Part shown: in pieces, positions 35,241 to 46,228 of the stretch | Position numbering within the stretch: the first letter of the stretch is position 1 | How the letters are laid out: each line of letters starts with the position of its first letter | Origin: an uncultured Bacteroidales bacterium | GTDB lineage: Bacteria; Bacteroidota; Bacteroidia; Bacteroidales; FEN-979 | Direction of reading: 5' to 3' | Length of the DNA stretch: 57,695 nucleotides | NCBI GenBank assembly: GCA_903916595.1 | Contig: CAIWXI010000041.1 | Span: 1 to 57,695 of the forward strand | Made by a program: the position numbers and the translations under genes | Notes under the pieces: model-generated | What the model was told of the DNA's origin: nothing | Seen by the model: the letters and a program-made list of their open reading frames with translations, nothing else | Database searches by the model: none

Positions 35241-36781
35241 GCACATACAGAATCCAGATCCGGAAAATCCGGGATGATCAGCCCCTGGCGCTGATCATGG
35301 CGCTTGCTATCCTCTTTCGCCTGCTGGCCGCGATTTTCGCAAAAGGCTGGGGGATGTTCGACGATCATTATATTGTCATCGAATCGGCCCAGTCGTGGGT
35401 CGACGGCCATGATTACAACAACTGGCTGCCATGGAGCCCCGGAAATACCGGTCCCACGGCTCACAACTTCTTTTATCCCGGCATCAATTTCCTGTTTTTT
35501 GCCCTGATGAAATTCCTGCATCTGAATGATCCGCAGCTGAAAATGTTCTTCATGAGGCTGATTCTGGCCGCGTGGTCGCTCATCACGGTATACTACGGAT
35601 ACCGCATCACAGAATCACTCGGCGGCAAAAACCCGGCCCGGCTGGCTGGTATCCTTTTGGCCCTGTTCTGGTTTATGCCCTGGATGAGCGTGAGAAACCT
35701 GGTAGAAATGGTTTGTGTGCCGTTAATCATCCTCGGTTACTGGTTTATAGTGAGGCCTGAAAACAAAACAAAACCGGCTCTCTCCTGGTTCATCGCCGGG
35801 CTATTCCTCGGATTGGCAACCGACATCCGGCTGCAGGCCGTGTTTTTCCCTATCGGCCTGGGTATCTGGCTGCTGTTCCAGGGAAAACTCAAACCCCTGC
35901 TGTCGCTGGCCGCGGGATCACTGCTGACTTTTATTTTATTTGAAGGCGGAATTGATTTCGTGATCTGGGGCAAACCTTTTATCGAAATATATACCTACGC
36001 CACCCTTAGTTTAACAGAAATAAACGACTATATCGTGTTGCCCTGGTATAATTATTTTCTTGTTCTCGGCGGAATGCTGATCCCCCCGATAAGCATTTTC
36101 CTTTTCTGGGGATTCATACGTAAATGGAAACAATATCTCCTGGTCTTCCTGCCTATACTGCTGTTCCTTTTATTTCATTCGTGGGTTCCGAACAAGCAGG
36201 AAAGGTTTATCATCCCGATGATTCCGTTATTTATCATGATCGGAAGCATCGGCTGGACCGGGTTCCGCGAAAAATCGGTTTTCTGGGCAAAGCATAAGTC
36301 GCTTCTGCGTTCATGCTGGATTTTTTTCTGGACGCTGAACACTATCGTCATGCTGGTGTTTACTTTCACCTATTCCAAACGATCCATGGCCGAGAGCATG
36401 ACTTATCTCTCGAAATACCCCGAAATAAAATACATGACCGCTATTGATCAGGAAAACAATCCCGAGATGTTCCCTAAATATTATCTGGGTCAGTGGCCGG
36501 TGATGGGCAACGAAAAGAACGGTAATCGCAGCCCCGACAGCATCCTGGTATATTCTCTCGGAAATGGGAATGCCTGCGCTCCACGGTTCGTCCTGTTCAC
36601 AGGAGAAGGCGACATCAGTGAACTGGTAAAAAAATCCAGGCAGTATCTTCCCTTCCTGGTCTGGGAAACCACCATTCAACCGGGGTTTATCGACAGGCTG
36701 GTACATTGGCTGAATCCTATCAACCGTAATAAAACCGTGTATATTTACCGAAACACTGAATTCTTTCCTGAAAAGAAATGA
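35222..36781 (+). CDS. Polytopic GT-C glycosyltransferase (GT22/Alg9-like)
   Basis: A 519-aa membrane protein with about 9-11 transmembrane helices and GT-C traits. An acidic pair in the first extracytoplasmic loop (GMFDDHYIVIESAQSW, about residues 44-59) is the likely catalytic Asp. A HSWVPNKQERFIIPMIPLF segment (about 320-338) strongly resembles the HKExRF motif of GT22/Alg9/PIG-B mannosyltransferases. Such enzymes use polyprenyl-phosphate sugars. The Dpm1-like gene two genes downstream would supply that donor, so the two probably work together in surface glycan or glycolipid assembly. It starts with GTG inside the universal stress protein gene. The next in-frame ATG is 25 codons in, after LALI, and is less likely because the first helix would be cut. 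Confidence 0.78.
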   Translation: MDPAGLSTYRIQIRKIRDDQPLALIMALAILFRLLAAIFAKGWGMFDDHYIVIESAQSWVDGHDYNNWLPWSPGNTGPTAHNFFYPGINFLFFALMKFLHLNDPQLKMFFMRLILAAWSLITVYYGYRITESLGGKNPARLAGILLALFWFMPWMSVRNLVEMVCVPLIILGYWFIVRPENKTKPALSWFIAGLFLGLATDIRLQAVFFPIGLGIWLLFQGKLKPLLSLAAGSLLTFILFEGGIDFVIWGKPFIEIYTYATLSLTEINDYIVLPWYNYFLVLGGMLIPPISIFLFWGFIRKWKQYLLVFLPILLFLLFHSWVPNKQERFIIPMIPLFIMIGSIGWTGFREKSVFWAKHKSLLRSCWIFFWTLNTIVMLVFTFTYSKRSMAESMTYLSKYPEIKYMTAIDQENNPEMFPKYYLGQWPVMGNEKNGNRSPDSILVYSLGNGNACAPRFVLFTGEGDISELVKKSRQYLPFLVWETTIQPGFIDRLVHWLNPINRNKTVYIYRNTEFFPEKK

Positions 36782-36784
36782 TTG

Positions 36785-36798
36785 TTCAAGGCCTTGAA
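36785..36798. promoter_or_regulatory. Perfect 14-bp palindrome before the DegT gene
   Basis: TTCAAGG-CCTTGAA is a perfect dyad in the 19-bp gap between the GT-C gene and the aminotransferase ATG at 36801. It could be an operator or an RNA structure that blocks the ribosome binding region. It may be chance; no second copy was noticed. Confidence 0.35.
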
Positions 36799-36800
36799 GT

Positions 36801-37921
36801 ATGAGTGAAAAAAGAATTCCGATTGCAAATCCTTCCTTTCTGGGCAATGAACGAAAATATGTTCTGGATGCTCTTGAATCGGGATGGATCAGTTCCATAG
36901 GGCCCTATATCGACCGCTTTGAACATGACTTTGCTGCATACCATGGAGTAAAGCATGCCATCGCCACCCATAACGGAACCATCGCCCTGCATCTGGCGCT
37001 TTCTGCCGCCGGAATTGGTAAGGGAGACGAGGTGATCGTGCCTGACCTCACGTTTATCGCCACTTCAAATGCAGTACGATATTGCAATGCCCACCCTCTT
37101 CTTGCCGATGTGGATGCTGATGACTGGAACATGGGCCCCGAACAGATAAGGCAGGCCATCAAACCGTCCACAAAAGCCATCATTCCCGTTCATCTCTACG
37201 GCAATCCCGCTAAAATGAATGAGATCATGCAGATTGCCAGGGAACACAATCTGCTGGTAATTGAGGACTGCGCAGAAGCTATCGGAGCCATGGTGGAGGG
37301 AAGGAAAGTCGGTACTTTCGGGCACATCAGCTGCTTCAGCTTTTTCGGGAACAAGATCATGACTACCGGTGAAGGCGGGATGTGCATTACCAACGACGAT
37401 GAACTTGCCGAGAAAATGAGGATCCTAAGAGATCACGGCATGAACCGTAAAAAGAAGTACTGGTACGACCACCTTGGGTTCAACTACCGAATGACCAACA
37501 TGCAGGCGGCTGTAGGCGTGGCCCAGCTTGAACAGCTTGATTCCCTGCTGGCTTCGAGAGATGCCATACAGCAGCGGTATAAAGAGAAATTATCATCCTG
37601 TAAACAGATTGTCTTCCAGCAGACCCATCAAAACCGCAGCGTAAACTGGCTTGTGACTGTCAGGCTAAAAGGCCTTGACTTCGAAAGCCGAGATGCGGTG
37701 ATGAACGAGCTGAACAGGAATAACATTGACAGTCGGCCGGTTTTTTATCCCATCCATTTTATGCCAATGTACCAGGATCCGGCTTACTGTTCAGGAGAAA
37801 ATAAAAACAGCATTGCCATTGCACGGGAAGGTATTACATTGCCTACCTGGGTTGGCCTTGACAATGCGAAGATTGATCATGTCGCAGCCTGCCTCATTAA
37901 TGCCTTAGAAAAAATAACCCT

Positions 37922-37925
<4 letters not shown>
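36801..37925 (+). CDS. DegT/DnrJ/EryC1/StrS family PLP-dependent sugar aminotransferase
   Basis: A 374-aa aminotransferase that transfers an amino group from glutamate to a keto-sugar nucleotide. Motifs: IPIANPSFLGNERKYVLDAL at the start, HNGTIALHLALSAAGIGKGDEVIVP (about 53-77), IPVHLYGNPA, VIEDCAEAIGA with the cofactor Asp (about 154), and the PLP-binding Lys region SCFSFFGNKIMTTGEGGM (about 176-193). YRMTNMQAAVGVAQLEQL and RPVFYPIHFMPMY lie near the C-terminus. In context (GT-C enzyme upstream, Dpm1-like GT2 downstream with ATGA overlap) it probably makes an amino sugar for a surface glycan. The sugar is unknown. Confidence 0.93.
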
Positions 37926-40680
<2,755 letters not shown>

Positions 40681-40683
<3 letters not shown>

Positions 40684-40808
40684 TGGCTGATGGCAGATAT
40701 CTGATTTTCGCTGTTTCACCATTTCACCATTTCACCATTTCACCATTTCACCATTTCACCATTTAACCATTTCACCATTTCACCATTTCACCATTTCACC
40801 ATTTCACT
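40681..40808 (+). repeat. ATCTGAT words followed by (ATTTCACC)n array
   Basis: Words ATCTGAT, CTGATGGCAG and ATATCTGAT (from the ligA stop to 40707) lead into about 12 units of ATTTCACC (40713-40808; one is ATTTAACC, the first GTTTCACC, the last ATTTCACT). The array abuts the stop codon of the convergent GIN-domain gene (40809-40811). It thus fills the whole convergent gap; there is no conventional terminator. Confidence 0.88.
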
Positions 40809-41543
40809 TTACTCCACCTTCTTTATCGCCCCTGCCCCCGACACACTCTGGTTGACCATGGTGGGATTGCCTTTATAATGAACGCTGCCGGCCCCGGAGA
40901 TCTCTGCATCGATTTTTTTAGTCACATGTATCTGGGCCTTCCCGGCCCCGCTCAGATCGATTTTAAAATTCTCACAAATCAGATCAAACGCAAAAACATT
41001 ACAGGCACCTGAAAAATCGGCGTCGACATCGACAGCAGTCCCTGCAAGCTTAAGTTTGCAGGCACCACTGCAGTCCAGCCCCAGTTTCTGAACCGCAAGA
41101 CCCATCGTGATGCTTGAAGCACCGCTTGTGTGAAGACTAAGTTCACTCAGGGTAAGCCTGGTCTCGGCGAGAATATCTGCGGCACCACTGGTCTCAATCT
41201 TTTTTATGTCCTTAAAAGTGATATACACTTTGAGCGTTGTATGGTTATTGATGCTTTTCTTATTATCAATAACCAGGGTTGTCCCGTGAACCTCGGTAGT
41301 GATGAGAGGCAGAAGGTTTTCATCGGCCTCAACAATTACTTCCTCCGGATCGCCCTGCCTCAGAATCACATCAAAGGCCCCTGAGATCTCCAGTCCGTCG
41401 AAATTACTTACCACCCGGGTCTGTTTTACTACTTTGCCATTGCCATGCACATCACCGAATTGCTGGCATGCATAGGTGATACATGAAATGCCGGCGAAAA
41501 CTATCACCAGCATCATCATTGAAATAAATCTTCTCGTTTTCAT
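40809..41543 (-). CDS. Head GIN domain (DUF2807) exported protein
   Basis: A 244-aa exported protein. The signal peptide spans about 1-24 and contains ISCITYACQQ; the Cys residues make a lipoprotein conceivable. The DUF2807/GIN domain contains repeating short beta-strands with SGA motifs (EISGAFDVILRQGD, ETSGAADILAET, HTSGASSITMG, DCSGACKLKLAG, DLSGAGKAQIHV, EISGAGSVHYKG), which build a right-handed beta-helix. The original description as a putative auto-transporter adhesin is not proven. It is the last gene of the ECF sigma, anti-sigma and adhesin-like minus-strand cluster and is likely induced by that sigma factor. Confidence 0.88.
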   Translation of the reverse strand: MKTRRFISMMMLVIVFAGISCITYACQQFGDVHGNGKVVKQTRVVSNFDGLEISGAFDVILRQGDPEEVIVEADENLLPLITTEVHGTTLVIDNKKSINNHTTLKVYITFKDIKKIETSGAADILAETRLTLSELSLHTSGASSITMGLAVQKLGLDCSGACKLKLAGTAVDVDADFSGACNVFAFDLICENFKIDLSGAGKAQIHVTKKIDAEISGAGSVHYKGNPTMVNQSVSGAGAIKKVE

Positions 41544-41608
41544 AGTTTTTGGGTTTTATTTATTGATTATTTTTTTTCATTCAGTCTATCTGTCATTAAG
41601 TCCTTCAG

Positions 41609-42664
41609 TCATTTAAGAGACACGCTCCCATAATTGCTCCTCACCACCACCGTGGCTTTGGGTTTGGCGTCCTTGCTTCCGACCACGCCACGGTATTCCG
41701 ACGACGTGGGGGTTGTAGAGCGGAAATTCAGCACGGCATTTTCGTCGGGGAAATTCAGTTCGCAGAATTTCAGGGTGGCATCCAGAGAATACACGGCCGA
41801 CTTAGGAAGCCGCAGATCTACATCAGCAAACTTATTCTTTATATTGATGCTTGTAAAATCAACACCGACTTCGCTCACCTTGCAGCTTCCGTATTGTATG
41901 TCAAGGTTCAGACTCTGGTCTATCCGGTCAATGTCGATATCCGAGAATCTCGATCTGCTCTCGACCGCCGCTGAGTTGCTTAAATCGACCGACCCTCCTT
42001 GTGTGCTGAGATTCAGTGCAATCACCTTACCCGCCTTCAGGTTCGAATATTTGGCATCCAGGCGAAGGCTTCCCGCATAATCGATATCCAGCGTTGAATA
42101 TTGCAGATTGATCACCGCTCCTTTTATTTCACGCACCTTCGATGAATTGCAGAATTTTAAATCGATGAGATTGTCGGAATTATTAAGCTTGTTTATATCG
42201 AGGTTGCCATAACTGAGATCGATCTTCGCCTTTCCGTTTATTTCGTTCACATAGATGTCGCCGAACTTATTTGCAAGGTCAAGACTCATGCCGGCAGGCA
42301 GATTAATGAAATAATCAACCTTGAAGCTGTTGTTACGGCCCGAATTATGCATCTCTTCAAATACCGTGGTGGCTTCGACCAGTGAAGCTGAGGCATTGAA
42401 ACTCACATCGATCGACTCCAGCATTTTTGCCGCCTTGTTATCATTCGATGTTTCTACAACCACCTGTACTTCGATCCCGACTATATTCTTATCCCAGTTC
42501 GTACAATGGATTTTACCGAATTTGTTTGAGACCGTTAAGCGGGCATCTGGATTCACCGTGAATTCCTTTTTAATTACCCGCGTATATTCATTGACGGCGG
42601 CTTGCATCTCAGCCGCGAAGGCTGTAAGAAAGATCATGATGCTAAGTTTCAGAAAAGTTTTCAT
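41609..42664 (-). CDS. DUF4097-like exported beta-helix protein
   Basis: A 351-aa exported protein. The signal peptide is about 1-22 (FLTAFAAEMQA). The body has short beta-repeats typical of DUF4097/putative adhesin proteins: RLTVSNKFGKIHCTNWDKN, MSLDLANKFGDIYVNEING, AKIDLSYGNLDINKL, AVINLQYSTLDIDY, LRLDAKYSNLKAG and INIKNKFADVDLRLP. These recur about every 20 residues and suggest a beta-helix on the outer surface or in the periplasm. The function is unknown. It is 65 bp upstream of the GIN gene and 21 bp downstream of the putative anti-sigma gene, so it is probably an operon member under the ECF sigma. Confidence 0.82.
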   Translation of the reverse strand: MKTFLKLSIMIFLTAFAAEMQAAVNEYTRVIKKEFTVNPDARLTVSNKFGKIHCTNWDKNIVGIEVQVVVETSNDNKAAKMLESIDVSFNASASLVEATTVFEEMHNSGRNNSFKVDYFINLPAGMSLDLANKFGDIYVNEINGKAKIDLSYGNLDINKLNNSDNLIDLKFCNSSKVREIKGAVINLQYSTLDIDYAGSLRLDAKYSNLKAGKVIALNLSTQGGSVDLSNSAAVESRSRFSDIDIDRIDQSLNLDIQYGSCKVSEVGVDFTSINIKNKFADVDLRLPKSAVYSLDATLKFCELNFPDENAVLNFRSTTPTSSEYRGVVGSKDAKPKATVVVRSNYGSVSLK

Positions 42665-42685
42665 GAGGTGTATATTTTACAAAAA

Positions 42686-43216
42686 TTATTGTTTTTTTAA
42701 ATTACTTACGATGGTGTTCATGATACCTTCCTTCATTTGCTGGTTCTGGATCACAGCTGCCTGAAGACGTTCGCAGTTCGGATTCTCGGCAAGTGATTTC
42801 TGCAGATCACGGGTGTTTTCATCAAGAGCCTCAATTTCCTTCATGGCCTCTTTATTGATACGGCCAGCCTCGGCCTGGTCATTCGCCAGTTTATCCACTT
42901 CTTTAATCTGTGACATCGCTCTGGCATCATAATATTGAACGGCTTCGGTCATCTCGGCTGTCATCCCAAAGCCTGACTCAGAGGCCGTGAATCGGTCGCG
43001 TATCGAACGGGTTGCAAGATCGAAAACCATCACACTTCCGGTGATGATAACAATAATGACAGCAGCGACTTTAAGAAATCCAAACCTGGAAGGGGCTGAT
43101 GGCATTCGCTCCCAGGTACCCAGCTTTTCACTGAACCTCTCAAAATGCCCGTCAGGAGGTTCGGTGTCGTCAAACTGTAAGCGGTTCTCCTGTATTAATT
43201 TATCCAGATTGTTCAT
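42686..43216 (-). CDS. Single-pass membrane protein, putative anti-sigma factor
   Basis: A 176-aa protein. A short cytosolic N-terminus (MNNLDKLIQENRLQFDDTEPP, then DGHFERFSEKLGT) precedes one transmembrane helix (VAAVIIVIITGSVMVF, about residues 50-66). A helical, extracytoplasmic C-terminus of about 105 residues with coiled-coil tendency follows (DARAMSQIKEVDKLANDQAE ... LDENTRDLQKSLAENPN). The size, topology and 4-bp overlap with the upstream ECF sigma gene (43213-43216) are what one expects of an anti-sigma factor. The sequence does not show a classic ZAS zinc motif. Function inferred mainly from position. Confidence 0.65.
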   Translation of the reverse strand: MNNLDKLIQENRLQFDDTEPPDGHFERFSEKLGTWERMPSAPSRFGFLKVAAVIIVIITGSVMVFDLATRSIRDRFTASESGFGMTAEMTEAVQYYDARAMSQIKEVDKLANDQAEAGRINKEAMKEIEALDENTRDLQKSLAENPNCERLQAAVIQNQQMKEGIMNTIVSNLKKQ

Positions 43217-43821
43217 CTCTGATTATAATTAAAAACGTTATGGTAAGAATTCTCCTTTAAAATCAAAAGAAGTTTCTGCCTGGCCCGTGAATAGCGGGTT
43301 CTCGAAAGCTGGTTGCTGATATCCAAAATACCTGAGATTTCATCATGATCATATCCTTCCAGAAGAAAGAGGCTCACGATCACCCTGTATTCTTCAGGTA
43401 ACTGCCTGATGGCTTTTATCACTTCCTCAACCCGGAACCGGATATCGGCCTCGCTATGATCGTCCTGCTCTTCGGGAAGATCTATCCCGGCCTGCTCTAT
43501 AGATACGGTATCCCGCACCCTTCTCAGCGAGTCGATGGAGTTATTGACCACGATGCGTTTAAGCCAGCTGCCGAAACTACCCTGTCCGGCGTAGCTGTCA
43601 AGCCTCTGAAACGCATCCAGAAACGACTCCTGCATGATGTCTTCCGCCTCGGCTGTGTCATTCACTATTCTAAGGCTGGTATTAAACATGGCTTTATAAT
43701 ATAATTTGTATAGTTTAAACTGGGCGTTACGGTCTCCGCGACGACAGGCGTCGATCAGATCCTGGTGAATATTTTCATTCCTGCTCTCCAAACTCCCAGT
43801 TTTAATCAATTGACTCACCAA
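43213..43821 (-). CDS. ECF-type RNA polymerase sigma factor
   Basis: A 202-aa sigma-70 family protein. Region 2 spans about 20-95 (RRGDRNAQFKLYKLYYKAMF, AEAEDIMQESFLDAFQRLDSY, GSFGSWLKRIVVNNSIDSLR). Region 4 spans about 130-185 (IRQLPEEYRVIVSLFLLEGY, HDEISGILDISNQLSRTRYS). Regions 1 and 3 are missing, as in ECF sigmas. The start is uncertain: the frame begins with TTG 43821, GTG 43818 or further in. It is first in a four-gene minus-strand cluster with a membrane anti-sigma-like protein and two envelope beta-helix proteins, so it probably controls an envelope response. It is divergent from the EamA transporter gene. Confidence 0.93.
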   Translation of the reverse strand: MVSQLIKTGSLESRNENIHQDLIDACRRGDRNAQFKLYKLYYKAMFNTSLRIVNDTAEAEDIMQESFLDAFQRLDSYAGQGSFGSWLKRIVVNNSIDSLRRVRDTVSIEQAGIDLPEEQDDHSEADIRFRVEEVIKAIRQLPEEYRVIVSLFLLEGYDHDEISGILDISNQLSRTRYSRARQKLLLILKENSYHNVFNYNQR

Positions 43822-43854
43822 GATACTAAATGTTACAGTTTGACCTAAATATTT

Positions 43855-43862
43855 TAATTTTG
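43855..43862 (+). promoter_or_regulatory. -7 box (TAATTTTG), decides EamA start
   Basis: TAATTTTGC ends 7 nt before the TTG at 43869. A longer frame from ATG 43830 would start upstream of this promoter. Confidence 0.55.
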
Positions 43863-43868
43863 CAGACC

Positions 43869-44759
43869 TTGAAAAAGTTTAAACTACCTGTTTATTTCTA
43901 TGCCCTCACCGCAATGCTTTTTTGGGGGATGTCGTTTATCTGGACCAGCCAGCTGCTGATCCATTTTCAGCCGGTCACTATCATTTTCATTCGCCTCCTG
44001 ATCTCTTGTGTTTTTCTTTTTCTGCTGATGATATTGACGGGGCGGTTCGAACGTATCAGACGCGAACACCTTCTGCTCCTGCTCGGCAGCGCTGTCTTTA
44101 ACCCTTTACTTTATTTCCTGGGCGAAAATTTTGGCATCAAATATACGTCTGCTACCATCTCGAGTGTGATTATTGCCACTATCCCCGTTTTCTCACCGGT
44201 AATTGCCTGGCTTACATTCAGGGAAAAGATATCAAGGCTGAATATCTTAGGAATCTTTATCTCCTTTAGCGGAGTCTCAATTATGCTTCTAACCAGAGAC
44301 CTTTCCCTCACGGGTGAAGGGAAAGGGGTTCTGCTGCTCTTCGGGGCCGTGTTCTCTTCGCTGATCTTTTCTGTATTTCTGAAGAAACTAACTCAGATTT
44401 ATTCGCCCCTCACACTGGTCGCATGGCAGAATCTCATCGGCGCTCTGCTTTTCCTGCCATTATTCCTGGTATTCGAAAGAGACAGGCTTAGAGAAATCAG
44501 CCTTACTCCCCATATCATATCTTCCTTTCTTTTTCTTTCAATCTTCGCTTCTTCGCTGGCCTTCGTATTCTTCGCCAAAACCGTAAAAGAAATCGGCATC
44601 AGCAAAGCAAATATTTATTCAAATTTAATCCCCGTATTTACCGCATTCTTCTCTTATTTCCTGCTCTCCGAAGCATTCACCCTGCAAAAAGCAGCCGGAA
44701 TCTTTCTCGTCATTGGCGGCGTTTACCTCTCGGAACGAAATCCCTTATCTGACATCTGA
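43869..44759 (+). CDS. EamA/DMT-superfamily transporter
   Basis: A 296-aa inner-membrane protein with ten predicted helices in two EamA repeats. The first repeat starts YFYALTAMLFWGMSFIWTSQLL and contains the family-typical FGIKYTSATISSVIIATIPVF. The second contains LTLVAWQNLIGALLFLPLFLVF and SNLIPVFTAFFSYFLLSEAF. Such proteins export amino acids or other metabolites; the substrate is unknown. The TTG at 43869 gives the N-terminus KKFKLPVYFY and sits 7 nt after a -7 box, suggesting a leaderless message; ATG 43830 is the alternative. The last codons (L-S-D-I-stop) lie in ATCTGAYATC repeat words shared with the end of mtaB. Confidence 0.88.
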   Translation: MKKFKLPVYFYALTAMLFWGMSFIWTSQLLIHFQPVTIIFIRLLISCVFLFLLMILTGRFERIRREHLLLLLGSAVFNPLLYFLGENFGIKYTSATISSVIIATIPVFSPVIAWLTFREKISRLNILGIFISFSGVSIMLLTRDLSLTGEGKGVLLLFGAVFSSLIFSVFLKKLTQIYSPLTLVAWQNLIGALLFLPLFLVFERDRLREISLTPHIISSFLFLSIFASSLAFVFFAKTVKEIGISKANIYSNLIPVFTAFFSYFLLSEAFTLQKAAGIFLVIGGVYLSERNPLSDI

Positions 44760-44770
44760 TATCAGACATC
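44746..44770. repeat. ATCTGACAT/ATCTGATAT word cluster with 12-bp palindrome
   Basis: ATCTGAC-ATCTGAT-ATCAGAC words overlap the last codons and stop of the EamA gene. TCTGATATCAGA at 44755-44766 is a perfect palindrome. The tract ends 7 bp before the hydG promoter box. Confidence 0.75.
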
Positions 44771-44776
44771 TTTCCT

Positions 44777-44784
44777 TACCTTTG
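44777..44784 (+). promoter_or_regulatory. hydG -7 box (TACCTTTG)
   Basis: TACCTTTGC ends 6 nt before the ATG at 44790, the same spacing as at mtaB, so the transcript may be leaderless. If not, the ATG at 44832 would be used. Confidence 0.55.
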
Positions 44785-44789
44785 CATTC

Positions 44790-46220
44790 ATGATATTCCA
44801 ACCCGAAAAACTTCAGATCAAAGATCAGCGAATGAAACCATTTATGGATCCGGCAGAGATTTGGGGATTCATAAACAATGCAAAACCATCGAAAGAAAGG
44901 GTAAGGGACATCATAGCCAAATCGCTCGACAAGCAGCGTCTTACTCTCCGGGAGACCGCTACTCTCATAGAAGCCTCAGACCCCGGACTGGTAGAGGAAA
45001 TAAAACAAGGCGCCAAAATCCTCAAGGAAAAAGTTTACGGGCAAAGGATAGTCCTTTTTGCTCCCTTGTATATCGGTAACCTATGTATTAACACTTGTGC
45101 TTACTGCGGATTTAAATCGACCAACAAAGCCATCCAGAGGATAACCCTTAACAAAGAGCAACTTGTGTCGCAGGTTAAGGCACTCGAGGATGCAGGTCAG
45201 AAACGCCTCATCCTGGTTTACGGGGAACATCCGAAATACGACGCAAATTTTATTGCCGAGACTGTTGGTATCGTTTACTCGGTGCGCAGCGGCCCGGGGG
45301 AGATCCGAAGGGTGAATATCAATGCAGCCCCGATGGATATCGACGGGTTCAGGATTGTTAAAGATGCGAAGATCGGCACCTACCAGATCTTCCAGGAGAC
45401 ATACCACGAAGAGACTTACGCTAAAGTTCATCTGGGAGGGATCAAGAAAAATTTTGAATGGAGGCTTACGGCCCTCGACCGTGCCCAGGAAGCCGGCATT
45501 GACGATGTGGGAATAGGCGCCCTCTTCGGCTTGTACGACTGGAGGTTTGACCTGCTCTCTCTGGTGAGACATACCAACCATCTTGAAGCGGTATACAATA
45601 TCGGCCCCCATACTATCTCGTTTCCCAGGATACAATACGCTTCTCACCTGAATTTAGACCAATCCCATCTCGTGAGCGACGCCGATTTCACACGGCTGGT
45701 AGCAATCCTGAGACTCGCCGTTCCATATACCGGTCTCATTCTTACAGCAAGGGAATCAGCAACGATCCGTAATGAAATCCTGCAATTCGGGGTCTCCCAG
45801 ATCGACGGAGGTACGAATATTGAAATGGGCGGCTATGCAAAAAAGGAACAAACGGAAGCCCAGGATATCGACCTGGAACAGTTCCAGATAAACGATAACC
45901 GCAGCCTCAACGAAATCATGGACGAGCTTATCATGCAGGGATATATCCCTTCTTTCTGCACCTCCTGTTACCGCCAGGGGCGCACGGGAGAACACTTTAT
46001 GGAATTCTCTGTACCGGGTTTTATCAAACGCTTCTGTCAACCCAATGCCCTGCTAACCCTGGCCGAATATCTTGAAAATTATGCCCCGGAGTCAACCCGG
46101 GAAAAAGGATATCAGCTCATTCAGAAAAAACTGGATGAAATGGAACAGGATTCTTCCAAAGACAGTTTATTGGAGAAGCTTGAACAGGTGAAGGCCGGCA
46201 AGGGGGACTTATATTTTTAA
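44790..46220 (+). CDS. hydG: [FeFe]-hydrogenase maturase HydG (radical SAM tyrosine lyase)
   Basis: A 476-aa radical SAM enzyme that splits tyrosine into p-cresol and dehydroglycine, making the CO and CN ligands of the hydrogenase H-cluster. The N-terminal cluster motif CINTCAYC (Cys99, Cys103, Cys106) follows APLYIGNL. The radical SAM barrel continues to about residue 370. The C-terminal second-cluster motif is CTSC near residue 391, then 22 residues and Cys (CX2CX22C), with YRQGRTGEHFMEFSVPGF between. This distinguishes HydG from ThiH, which lacks that second cluster. Length is normal. No hydE, hydF or hydrogenase gene lies beside it. A -7 box sits 6 nt before the ATG; ATG 44832 is the alternative start. 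Confidence 0.94.
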   Translation: MIFQPEKLQIKDQRMKPFMDPAEIWGFINNAKPSKERVRDIIAKSLDKQRLTLRETATLIEASDPGLVEEIKQGAKILKEKVYGQRIVLFAPLYIGNLCINTCAYCGFKSTNKAIQRITLNKEQLVSQVKALEDAGQKRLILVYGEHPKYDANFIAETVGIVYSVRSGPGEIRRVNINAAPMDIDGFRIVKDAKIGTYQIFQETYHEETYAKVHLGGIKKNFEWRLTALDRAQEAGIDDVGIGALFGLYDWRFDLLSLVRHTNHLEAVYNIGPHTISFPRIQYASHLNLDQSHLVSDADFTRLVAILRLAVPYTGLILTARESATIRNEILQFGVSQIDGGTNIEMGGYAKKEQTEAQDIDLEQFQINDNRSLNEIMDELIMQGYIPSFCTSCYRQGRTGEHFMEFSVPGFIKRFCQPNALLTLAEYLENYAPESTREKGYQLIQKKLDEMEQDSSKDSLLEKLEQVKAGKGDLYF

Positions 46221-46228
46221 TTGAGCAG

